A stretch of 64,000 nt of DNA from Candidatus Omnitrophota bacterium. GTDB lineage: Bacteria > Omnitrophota > Omnitrophia > Omnitrophales > Aquincolibacteriaceae. The notes under the pieces are model-generated. The model had not been told where the DNA came from. It made no database searches and worked only from the letters and a program-made list of their open reading frames with translations. A program made the position numbers and the translations under genes. The stretch covers positions 1 to 64,000 of the forward strand of contig JACPXK010000033.1 in assembly GCA_016196565.1 (NCBI GenBank), written 5' to 3'. This document shows, piece after piece, positions 58,053 through 64,000 of the stretch (positions within the stretch are counted from its first letter, which is position 1; the number at the start of each line of letters is the position of its first letter).

Positions 58053-58947
58053 TCCTGTTCTTTTAAAAGAAACGGTTGATCTGCTTCGTCCAAAGCCGGG
58101 TGCCCTAGCGGTAGACGGCACCCTTGGAAACGGCGGTCACGGCGCTGCGTTACTCCAAAGGATCGGAGCTCAGGGCAAATTGATCGGGCTGGATCAAGAT
58201 GAAGAGGCCATCCAGCGATGCCGCCAGCGGTTTAAAGATTCTCCCAATGTTTTGCTTTATCAGGAAAATTTTAAAAATCTCGGGTTTATTCTTGATTCTC
58301 TAAATATTTCGCAAGTTGATGTCGTAATACTTGATGTCGGTTTCTCTTCGTATCAACTTGAAAAAAGCGAACGGGGATTCAGTTTTGACAAACCGGGTCC
58401 ATTGGATATGCGGATGGACAGGCGCGGGGAAATAAAGGCGCGCGATCTGGTCAACGATCTTTCAAAAGAAGAGCTTGAAAAAATTTTTCGCGAGTACGGC
58501 GAAGAACATCGGGCGGCACGATTTGCCGAGCTCATCGTAAAAGAACGAAGCCAACACCCGATAGAAACTACGGATCAATTGGCCGATGTGATTCTTAAGT
58601 CCGTGCTCGGAAAATTTCCGGCAAAAAAGGGAAGCCGGCCGCCGTGGGCAAGGCATCATCCGGCCACAAGGGTTTTTCAAGCTCTTAGAATCGCCGTCAA
58701 TGATGAGCTGGGAGTCCTAAAAGAAGGTCTGCCGGCCATTTGGAAACGGATTGGCCCGGGAGGGCGGCTGGGAGTTATCAGTTTTCATTCGTTAGAAGAC
58801 AGAATCGTGAAGTGGCAGTTTCGTGATTGGACAAAAGCAGGTGAAGGCAGGCTCGTGAATAAAAAGCCGGTGATTCCGGCCAGAGAAGAGATCATAGCCA
58901 ATTCAAGATCACGAAGTGCAAAATTACGGGTGATAGAAAAAATATGA
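58042..58947 (+). CDS. rsmH: 16S rRNA m4C1402 methyltransferase RsmH (MraW)
   Basis: 301 residues from a TTG start; FHNPVLLKETVDLL is the usual N-terminus. DGTLGNGGHGAALLQ binds SAM, followed by VVILDVGFSSYQLEKSERGFSF, PLDMRMDR, THPATRVFQALRIAVNDEL (here HHPATRVFQALRIAVNDEL), GGRLGVISFHSLEDRIVK and SRSRSAKLRVIEK. It methylates 16S rRNA near the P site. First enzyme gene of the dcw cluster. Confidence 0.96.
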   Translation: MFHNPVLLKETVDLLRPKPGALAVDGTLGNGGHGAALLQRIGAQGKLIGLDQDEEAIQRCRQRFKDSPNVLLYQENFKNLGFILDSLNISQVDVVILDVGFSSYQLEKSERGFSFDKPGPLDMRMDRRGEIKARDLVNDLSKEELEKIFREYGEEHRAARFAELIVKERSQHPIETTDQLADVILKSVLGKFPAKKGSRPPWARHHPATRVFQALRIAVNDELGVLKEGLPAIWKRIGPGGRLGVISFHSLEDRIVKWQFRDWTKAGEGRLVNKKPVIPAREEIIANSRSRSAKLRVIEKI

Positions 58948-59327
58948 AAGGTGCCGGCAAGTTCTTAATCAGTCTTATTGGCGTCACGTTACTTGTCCTC
59001 TTGTATGTCCACATTCAGGTGTCTCTTTTTCAAGTCTCTTATTCGATGAATACCCAGTCCCATCAATTAGCCGACAAAAGCGAAGCCTACCGCCTTTTGA
59101 AGTTCGAGGTCGACCAGTTGCGGGCCCCGCGTCTTTTGGAACAAAAGATGAAGGACATGCAGATTGAACTTGCGCTGCCCAAAGAAGTTCAAGTCGTCAA
59201 AATTCCTGCGGCCCCGGCTTTCAATCCCGAATCCTTGCCGAACGTTTCTCTGAAACCTCTTTCCGATGGACTCCTTGATTTTCTCGGCCGTTGGGTGAAA
59301 ATTGCGCAAGCCAAAACCGATGCCTAA
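58944..59327 (+). CDS. ftsL: Cell division protein FtsL-like
   Basis: 127 residues, ATGA overlap with rsmH. One membrane span (about 7-27), then a periplasmic coiled coil (QLADKSEAYRLLKFEVDQLR, about 43-62), and RLLEQKMKDMQIELALPKEV, the usual end of FtsL proteins. The call rests on topology, length and position between rsmH and ftsI, as FtsL sequences are poorly conserved. The last 45 residues are Pro-rich. Confidence 0.82.
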   Translation: MKGAGKFLISLIGVTLLVLLYVHIQVSLFQVSYSMNTQSHQLADKSEAYRLLKFEVDQLRAPRLLEQKMKDMQIELALPKEVQVVKIPAAPAFNPESLPNVSLKPLSDGLLDFLGRWVKIAQAKTDA

Positions 59328-59336
59328 AGTTTTGCT

Positions 59337-61145
59337 ATGCCCTATGTAATTTCCTCCCGCCGTTTTTGGCTCACTAACTTTTTTCTTTTTTCTTCCTTCC
59401 TCATTATTTTTTATCAGTTGATTCAGCTGACAATCATCCGCAGGCCTGCCCTTGAGAATATGGCCTCCAAGCAGCACAAACTGGTGGTCGATATTCCGCC
59501 GCTCCGAGGCCAAATTCTGGACCGCAAAGGCCGTGAGCTTGCCGCCAATTTAAAAGTGCCGTCGATTTATGCCATCCCGCGTTTGATTCGAAAAGAGGAA
59601 CGCAAAGACTTGGCCAAAAAAATAAGCCGCCTCCTTAATTTGGAAGAAAAGTTTTTGATCGATCGTCTTAGCCGGGACAAATCCTTTATCTGGATCAAAC
59701 GCAAGGTCACCGCCCAGGAAGCCGAAAAAATCACGAACCTTGCGCATTCCGGCTTCGGCATTCTGGAAGAATATAAACGTTTTTATCCCCAAGGGGATTT
59801 GCTCGCCCAAATTTTAGGTTTTACGGACATTGACAATGCCGGTCTGGAAGGGATTGAACTTTATTTGAATCGTGATCTTCAAGGCCGGCCCGGACGCAGA
59901 TATACCAAACGTGACGCTCTGGGGCGCGAGATCAAAGCCTTTGAAGTCAAAACCATTCCGGCGCTTGACGGCCATCAAGTATCTTTGACTATCGATCAAT
60001 ATGTTCAATATTTAACCGAGCGCGCATTGGACCGGGCGTTTACCAACTGGAAGGCTGTGGGCGGATGGGCGGTCGTGATGGAAGCCAAGACCGGAAAAAT
60101 TATTGCCATTGCCAACCGTCCGACTTTTAATCCCAACAGTTATGAAAAATCTCGGCCCGATTCCCGGCGTAATCGTTCCCTGACGGACATGTATGAGCCG
60201 GGATCCGTTTTTAAAATCGTGGCCGCAAGCGCGGCGCTTAACGAACATAAAGTCACTCCGGATACAATTTTTAATTGTGAAAACGGTTCTTATCAATATG
60301 GCTCTAAAGTATTGCATGACGTCCATCCTTACGGCATGTTGAGTTTCGCGGACGTGATCGTTAAATCGAGCAATATAGGAACCGTTAAGATTGCTTCAAA
60401 ACTTGATCCGAAAGTTTTTCAAAGTTATATCGACGCCTTTGGTTTTGGAAAATTAACGGGCATTGATCTTCCGGGTGAAGTTCCGGGGTATACGCGGCCC
60501 CCCGCGCTTTGGTCCAAAACCTCTCCTTATAACATTCCCATGGGGCAGGAAATTCTTGTGACCACACTTCAAATGACCGCCGCCATGGCCGTCATCGCTA
60601 ACGGAGGCAATTTAGTGACCCCCTACATGATTGAAAAGATTCAGGACAAGGCCGGAGTCACGCTTCGCGAGCGCAAACCTATCATCAAGCATCGAGTCAT
60701 TCGCCCCGATACGGCTCAGACCATGCGGCAAATTTTGGTGCGCGTCGTGGAAGAAGGCACAGGAAAGAAAGCAAAAATCGAAGGCATTCCCGTAGGCGGA
60801 AAAACCGGCACGGCTCAAAAGGTTTTGCCGGGAGGCCGGGGATACTCTCATAGTAATTTTGTTTCTTCGTTTATTGGTTTTGCTCCGGCTGAAGATCCTC
60901 AGCTTGTGATGACAGTTGTTTTGGACGATCCCAAACCGCTTTATTATGGCGGCACTGTGGCCGCGCCGGTTTTCAAAGAGGTGATGGAGGCAGCCCTTTA
61001 TTCTCAAGGCTATGTTCCGGGAAATGCCAAAACCCTGGAAGAATTTAACGGCGCAGGAGCGTTTGCAAAAAATCCACCAGCTTTTGAGCCGGCCGAGACT
61101 GTGGGTAAAGCAGTTCCGATTCCGGGATCCCGGCCGGTGACGTGA
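59337..61145 (+). CDS. ftsI: Penicillin-binding protein 3 / FtsI (class B transpeptidase)
   Basis: 602 residues. One N-terminal span (about 12-32), the PBP dimerisation domain (LRGQILDRKGRELAANLKVP, GLEGIELYLNRDLQGRPG) and the transpeptidase: Ser290/Lys293 in YEPGSVFKIVAA, SSN at 344-346 in VKSSNIGTVKIA, and KTG at 489-491 in VGGKTGTAQK. It makes septal peptidoglycan with FtsW. No PASTA domain. The last 33 codons overlap the convergent gshB gene. Confidence 0.95.
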   Translation: MPYVISSRRFWLTNFFLFSSFLIIFYQLIQLTIIRRPALENMASKQHKLVVDIPPLRGQILDRKGRELAANLKVPSIYAIPRLIRKEERKDLAKKISRLLNLEEKFLIDRLSRDKSFIWIKRKVTAQEAEKITNLAHSGFGILEEYKRFYPQGDLLAQILGFTDIDNAGLEGIELYLNRDLQGRPGRRYTKRDALGREIKAFEVKTIPALDGHQVSLTIDQYVQYLTERALDRAFTNWKAVGGWAVVMEAKTGKIIAIANRPTFNPNSYEKSRPDSRRNRSLTDMYEPGSVFKIVAASAALNEHKVTPDTIFNCENGSYQYGSKVLHDVHPYGMLSFADVIVKSSNIGTVKIASKLDPKVFQSYIDAFGFGKLTGIDLPGEVPGYTRPPALWSKTSPYNIPMGQEILVTTLQMTAAMAVIANGGNLVTPYMIEKIQDKAGVTLRERKPIIKHRVIRPDTAQTMRQILVRVVEEGTGKKAKIEGIPVGGKTGTAQKVLPGGRGYSHSNFVSSFIGFAPAEDPQLVMTVVLDDPKPLYYGGTVAAPVFKEVMEAALYSQGYVPGNAKTLEEFNGAGAFAKNPPAFEPAETVGKAVPIPGSRPVT

Positions 61146-61986
61146 CATTCATTTCGATCAGCTTCCCCATCATCACATCGATTCCCACGAAATAAAGTTT
61201 TTCCTTTAAAAAATACGGTTTGAGATCGCGGACAAGCACCTTTTCGCGGGCGGTAATTTTGGCGGGATGAAAAGTGCCTCCGAGCGAAAGGTTGGCCCGG
61301 AAGTCACCCCGCCGGAAATGTTTTTCAAAGGCCGAAAGAATTTCTCCATTCAAGATCAAAATCCGTTTATCGCCGCGGACTCCCGGTCCATGTAAAAATT
61401 CCTGAGCCAAAATAGTTTCGGAATCTGATTTCGTGGCCTTTTTGAGAAGGCCGCGCGCACGCCGGTTGTTTTGCTTTAAAAGAAACACGCCTTCTCCGGC
61501 TTTGAGGTTCATGGGTTTGATGACAAGATGCGATTTTATTTTTTTTTGAAAGGCAAGAATTTTTTCGGAAGAATTAGTAACCACGGTTTTAGGCATCCAC
61601 CCGGCAAATTTAAGGCCGGCTATTTTCTCGTTGGTGTTTCGAATTCCCCGGGGATGATTGACAATCGGAACTTTATCCGCAGCGAATTCCAATAGATAAG
61701 TCAGGTAAAGATAATTGGTGTCAAAGGGCGGGTCTTTACGCAGAAGGACTAAATTAAAATCCTCGAGCCGGAAAGATTGGACAGGACCAAGGCGAAAGTT
61801 AAAGGAGTCTATCGGAAAAACTTGCCGCGCATCGGCAAAAACTTGACGGTCTTCAGCATGAATATCTGGAGCATCCGCGCACCAAGTCTGAAGATTTCTG
61901 GCAGCAAATTCACGGATGATGGCATAAGAGGTGACCCAACCCAGTTCGTGGCGTGGCAGGGGATCAATGATAAAGAGAATGCGCAT
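61045..61986 (-). CDS. gshB: Glutathione synthetase (ATP-grasp)
   Basis: 313 residues. N-domain MRILFIIDPLPRHELGWVTS, VLLRKDPPFDTNYLYLTYLLE (about 82-102) and VNHPRGIRNTNEKIAGLKF are typical of GshB. ATP-grasp motifs: HLVIKPMNLKAGEGVFLL, AQEFLHGPGVRGDKRILILNGEILSAF (about 205-232), RANLSLGGTFH, VGIDVMMGKLIEMNVTSPAG. It joins gamma-glutamylcysteine with glycine. The gene runs opposite to gshA from a shared upstream region; its 3' end is inside ftsI. Confidence 0.92.
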   Translation of the reverse strand: MRILFIIDPLPRHELGWVTSYAIIREFAARNLQTWCADAPDIHAEDRQVFADARQVFPIDSFNFRLGPVQSFRLEDFNLVLLRKDPPFDTNYLYLTYLLEFAADKVPIVNHPRGIRNTNEKIAGLKFAGWMPKTVVTNSSEKILAFQKKIKSHLVIKPMNLKAGEGVFLLKQNNRRARGLLKKATKSDSETILAQEFLHGPGVRGDKRILILNGEILSAFEKHFRRGDFRANLSLGGTFHPAKITAREKVLVRDLKPYFLKEKLYFVGIDVMMGKLIEMNVTSPAGIPESELLYPQSRPAQKLVDFLQTLLRR

Positions 61987-62000
61987 CGGGATTTCCTGGG

Positions 62001-62029
62001 TTGTGTTAGGTTCGAGAAAAAGCTATTCT
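62001..62029 (+). promoter_or_regulatory. Probable sigma-70 promoter of gshA
   Basis: TTGTGT (62001-62006), 17-bp spacer, TATTCT (62024-62029), followed by TATAAAA. It lies in the 76-bp gap between the divergent gshB and gshA starts. A separate promoter for gshB was not made out. Confidence 0.5.
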
Positions 62030-62062
62030 ATATAAAATCCAAAAGGCGTGAAAGGAGTACTT

Positions 62063-63439
62063 TTGAGCACTTTAACCGGCGAAAAACATTCCAAAGTCCT
62101 TGTCTCGGAAGCGGATCTTTCAAAGTATTTTCATGCCTTCGCCAAATCCCGCGACTGTATGCGTGTGGGGATCGAGGCTGAATTTTTCGGCGTGAATGAA
62201 AAAACCGGATTGGCCTTGCCCTATGATGGGCCGGGAGGAATCGAACGAATTCTTAAGCGCATGGCAGAGCGCTTCGGTTACAGCCCCGTGATCGAACAGG
62301 ATCACATCATTGCCCTTCAACGCGGGAAAACCTTCATCACGCTTGAGCCGGGAGCGCAAGTGGAATTAAGCGCCGAACCGGTTTGGAATGTTTTTGAGAT
62401 TGAGGATCAGCTTAAAACTTTTTTTGGCGAGATTCTGGAAATCTCCAAAGAATTTCCTAGAGCAGCTTGGCTTGCCTCAGGGTTTCATCCCTTCAGCCGG
62501 CTGGATCAAACGGCTTGGGTTCCAAAACGCCGTTATCAGATTATGTGGGAATATTTGAAAACCCATGGGACTCAGTCTCACGAAATGATGAAACGTACGG
62601 CCACCAATCAAATCAATTTTGATTATTTAAGCGAAACCCATGCCATGGAAAGTTTGCGTGTTTCACTAGGCATTACCTCGATGGTCACGGCGATGTTCGC
62701 CAATTCCGCCTTTTCCGAAGGCCGGCCGAATGGTTTTATTTGCAAACGTTTGGATGTCTGGAATCATACCGATCCTGATCGTACCGGACTGATGGTGGAA
62801 TTTACCCAGCCGGACAAAACCTTTCAGGATTATCTTCGGTATCTTTTGGACATGCCGGTTATTTTTATTGTCCGCAATCATGAATGGGTTCCTCTCGGAA
62901 ATTTAAGTTTCCGCCAATTCATACGGGAAGGTTATCAAGGGGAAAAAGCAACGGTGGGGGATTTTGAGCTTCATTTGAGTAGTGCGTTTCCGGAAGTACG
63001 CCTCAAACAATACCTTGAAATCCGCGGCGTGGATTGCCAAAGCCCGGAGCTTATTCCTGCAGTAGCGGCGTTCTGGAAAGGAATTCTTTATGATTCCCAA
63101 ACGCGCGAAAAAGCTTGGAAACTTGTTTCTTACGCTTCGGAAGAGGAACGGATGAGTTTGCACCTTGCCGTACCGCGCGAAGGCTTGCGCGCTAAACTTG
63201 GTGCAAAGCCGATTCTTCCGATTGTCCGCGAACTGGTAGAACTCTCCTGCCACGGGCTTTCCAAACAAAAGGTGGAAGATCACAGCCGCAATGAATGTAT
63301 TTTTCTGGAAAGAATACGCCAGCAAATCACCCGGCCCGGCAAATCCCCGGCCGAAACCTTGCTCGAAAAGTGGAACGGGGAATTCCAGCAAAATCCCCAG
63401 CGTTTGCTGGAGGCTTTGCAGCTTACACCGCCATCTTGA
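62063..63439 (+). CDS. gshA: Glutamate-cysteine ligase, GCS2-type
   Basis: 458 residues from TTG 62063, 5 bp after AAAGGAG (a GTG at 62048 is in frame). GIEAEFFGVNEKTGLALPYD (about 33-52), the ITLEPGAQVELSAEP strand, SGFHPFSR, QINFDYLSETHAMESLRVSLGITSMVTAMFANSAFSEGRPNGF (about 190-232) and HTDPDRTGL match the proteobacterial-plant GCS2 family. It makes gamma-glutamylcysteine, the rate-limiting step of glutathione synthesis. Glutathione in this otherwise anaerobe-like gene set is notable. Confidence 0.93.
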   Translation: MSTLTGEKHSKVLVSEADLSKYFHAFAKSRDCMRVGIEAEFFGVNEKTGLALPYDGPGGIERILKRMAERFGYSPVIEQDHIIALQRGKTFITLEPGAQVELSAEPVWNVFEIEDQLKTFFGEILEISKEFPRAAWLASGFHPFSRLDQTAWVPKRRYQIMWEYLKTHGTQSHEMMKRTATNQINFDYLSETHAMESLRVSLGITSMVTAMFANSAFSEGRPNGFICKRLDVWNHTDPDRTGLMVEFTQPDKTFQDYLRYLLDMPVIFIVRNHEWVPLGNLSFRQFIREGYQGEKATVGDFELHLSSAFPEVRLKQYLEIRGVDCQSPELIPAVAAFWKGILYDSQTREKAWKLVSYASEEERMSLHLAVPREGLRAKLGAKPILPIVRELVELSCHGLSKQKVEDHSRNECIFLERIRQQITRPGKSPAETLLEKWNGEFQQNPQRLLEALQLTPPS

Positions 63440-63482
63440 TCTTGACATCTTCCGGCTTTGTCTCTAGTCTCCTCAAAAACAT

Positions 63483-63556
63483 CGGGGCGTAGCGTAGCCT
63501 GGTATCGCGCCACGTTCGGGACGTGGAGGCCGCAGGTTCAAATCCTGCCGCCCCGA
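63483..63556 (+). tRNA. tRNA-Pro (anticodon CGG)
   Basis: A 74-nt cloverleaf without encoded CCA. Acceptor CGGGGCG/CGCCCCG, discriminator A, D-arm with AGCCTGGT, anticodon stem CCACG/CGTGG around TTCGGGA (anticodon CGG), T-arm GCAGG-TTCAAAT-CCTGC. It reads CCG codons. Confidence 0.96.
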
Positions 63557-63602
63557 TTTTAATTTTATTTTGTGGGAAATCGGGACTGAGGATTTGAAGG
63601 GA

Positions 63603-63645
63603 GCCTGTGTTTATAAACATGACTGAATGTCATGTTTATACAGGC
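63603..63645 (+). repeat. Long stem-loop downstream of tRNA-Pro
   Basis: TATAAACATGAC (63612-63623) pairs with GTCATGTTTATA (63629-63640) around TGAAT, extended by GCCTG/CAGGC with a 4-nt bulge. No T-run follows, so it is not an ordinary terminator. Confidence 0.6.
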
Positions 63646-63648
63646 GGG

Positions 63649-63696
63649 TGGCCGAGCCTGAGCGGAGCGAAGGCCGCCAAATCCTGCCACCCCGAT
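63649..63696 (+). pseudogene. tRNA-like fragment, partial copy of tRNA-Pro 3' end
   Basis: AGGCCGC then CAAATCCTGCCACCCCGAT (63671-63696) repeats the T-arm and acceptor 3' end of the neighbouring tRNA with a 5-nt deletion and one change. GGGTGG upstream can pair with CCACCC. It has no anticodon arm, so it is not functional as tRNA. Confidence 0.65.
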
Positions 63697-63732
63697 AATT
63701 TTTGCTTCATTTTTGTCGTCTAAACATACATT

Positions 63733-63773
63733 TATGTAATTTCTATGTAATTTAAGTCTTGCATTTAAAATGC
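63733..63773 (+). promoter_or_regulatory. Direct and inverted repeats upstream of a sigma-54-type promoter
   Basis: TATGTAATTT occurs twice (63733-63742, 63744-63753) with 11-bp spacing, followed by the inverted repeat GCATTT-A-AAATGC (63761-63773). Distance to the -24 box is 40-80 bp, suitable for an activator site. Confidence 0.4.
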
Positions 63774-63812
63774 CGTATTGTTAGTATCCTGTCGAAAAGC
63801 GGCAAAATTAGA

Positions 63813-63829
63813 TTGGCACGGAAATTGTA
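63813..63829 (+). promoter_or_regulatory. Sigma-54-type (-24/-12) promoter
   Basis: TTGGCACG-GAAA-TTGT: the -24 block TGGCACG matches the consensus fully and the -12 block has TTGT for TTGC, with the required GG-N10-G spacing. Start near 63840, about 45 nt before the ATG at 63886. Confidence 0.75.
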
Positions 63830-63885
63830 AATCACTTTCAACAAAAAGAAGTATTTTCAATCTAATTAAAACAAGGGAGGAACAA

Positions 63886-64000
63886 ATGAAGAAACTTACC
63901 GCGATGTTTTTAGGGCTTCTGCTAATCGCTTTCGGGATTACAAGTCCTGTTTTTGCGGATGAAAATCAAGTTGCAGAACTTAAAAATGAAGTGCAAGAAC
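63886..64000 (+). CDS. Secreted protein with coiled-coil start, cut by window end (porin-like?)
   Basis: Only 38 residues are visible. MKKLTAMFLGLLLIAFGITS and PVFA form a signal peptide, followed by DENQVAELKNEVQE, a short coiled coil like the one that opens many outer-membrane porins of diderm bacteria. AGGGAGGA at 63874 is a strong SD. It has its own sigma-54-type promoter. Confidence 0.7.
   Translation, partial: MKKLTAMFLGLLLIAFGITSPVFADENQVAELKNEVQE

Noticed and set aside
63423..63620. Minus-strand reading frame of 65 residues with [16 protein letters not shown]
   Set aside because: It is the reverse translation of the tRNA-Pro gene, a well-known false protein in annotations.
1..64000. 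CRISPR array, rRNA operon, complete insertion sequence or prophage
   Set aside because: No regularly spaced short repeats, rRNA cores, transposase or phage genes were found.

Overview
The window reads as chromosomal DNA of a Gram-negative (diderm) bacterium, most likely a member of the PVC superphylum and plausibly Candidatus Omnitrophota. The diderm call rests on an outer-membrane beta-barrel, a Wza-type exporter and an Mla (MlaE/F/D) lipid transporter. The lineage guess is inference: it rests on a TIGR04073-type exosortase-associated protein, a very long secreted protein of a style I associate with Omnitrophota, and many partner-switching (STAS/RsbW/SpoIIE) proteins. No rRNA is present to settle it. 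Genes are packed in long operons with 4-bp ATGA/GTGA overlaps, almost all on the + strand.

Layout. 1-15.0 kb: the end of a secreted protein with about 206-residue repeats, then an exopolysaccharide locus (FecR-like protein, outer-membrane barrel, Wza-type exporter, Wzz/BY-kinase, two O-antigen polymerase/ligase-like proteins, TPR protein, GT4 and WecG/TagA glycosyltransferases, MurJ-type flippase, undecaprenyl-phosphate sugar transferase). Converging on it is a secreted transglutaminase-like protein whose leader holds a GEMM-I (cyclic-di-GMP class I) riboswitch and a hairpin that hides its Shine-Dalgarno sequence. 15.8-19.7 kb: riboflavin operon ribBA-ribH-nusB-ribD-ribE behind a clear sigma-70 promoter. 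19.8-34.6 kb: cobalamin assembly genes (cobC, cobU, cobT, cbiA, then btuF-like, cobS, cobD, cobQ, cbiB, cbiX, ferredoxin), interrupted by an RsbW/STAS/MlaE/MlaF/MlaD/CHASE2-SpoIIE block and a TIGR04073 gene. Short palindromic repeats sit in this region and several are carried in frame inside cbiA, cobS and cobQ.

34.6-40.5 kb: small membrane protein, long coiled-coil protein, bifunctional-nuclease-domain protein, thioredoxin reductase, TlpA-like lipoprotein, DUF547 protein, nitrilase-family amidohydrolase. 40.5-46.2 kb: an accessory-looking stretch with a DarT/DarG toxin-antitoxin pair and a secreted protein of about 1160 residues. 46.2-53.6 kb: rplU-rpmA-obg-proB-proA-nadD followed by two CNNM/CorC-type proteins and a small secreted protein. 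53.6-56.9 kb: a ParA-type ATPase fused to a C-terminal glycogen-binding (CBM48/AMPK-beta-like) domain, two uncharacterised partners and a C4 zinc-ribbon coiled-coil protein with a nearly leaderless promoter. 57.0-61.1 kb: start of the division/cell-wall cluster (mraZ with its own operator repeats, an unusual STAS protein, rsmH, ftsL, ftsI). 61.0-63.4 kb: divergent gshB and gshA for glutathione synthesis. 63.4-64.0 kb: tRNA-Pro(CGG), a tRNA-like fragment, and a sigma-54-type promoter driving a secreted protein cut by the window end.

The strongest candidates for something undescribed are the ParA-CBM48 fusion with its two companion genes, the partner-switching module wrapped around an Mla transporter, and the spread of palindromic elements inside cobalamin genes. 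No CRISPR array, rRNA or intact transposase was seen.
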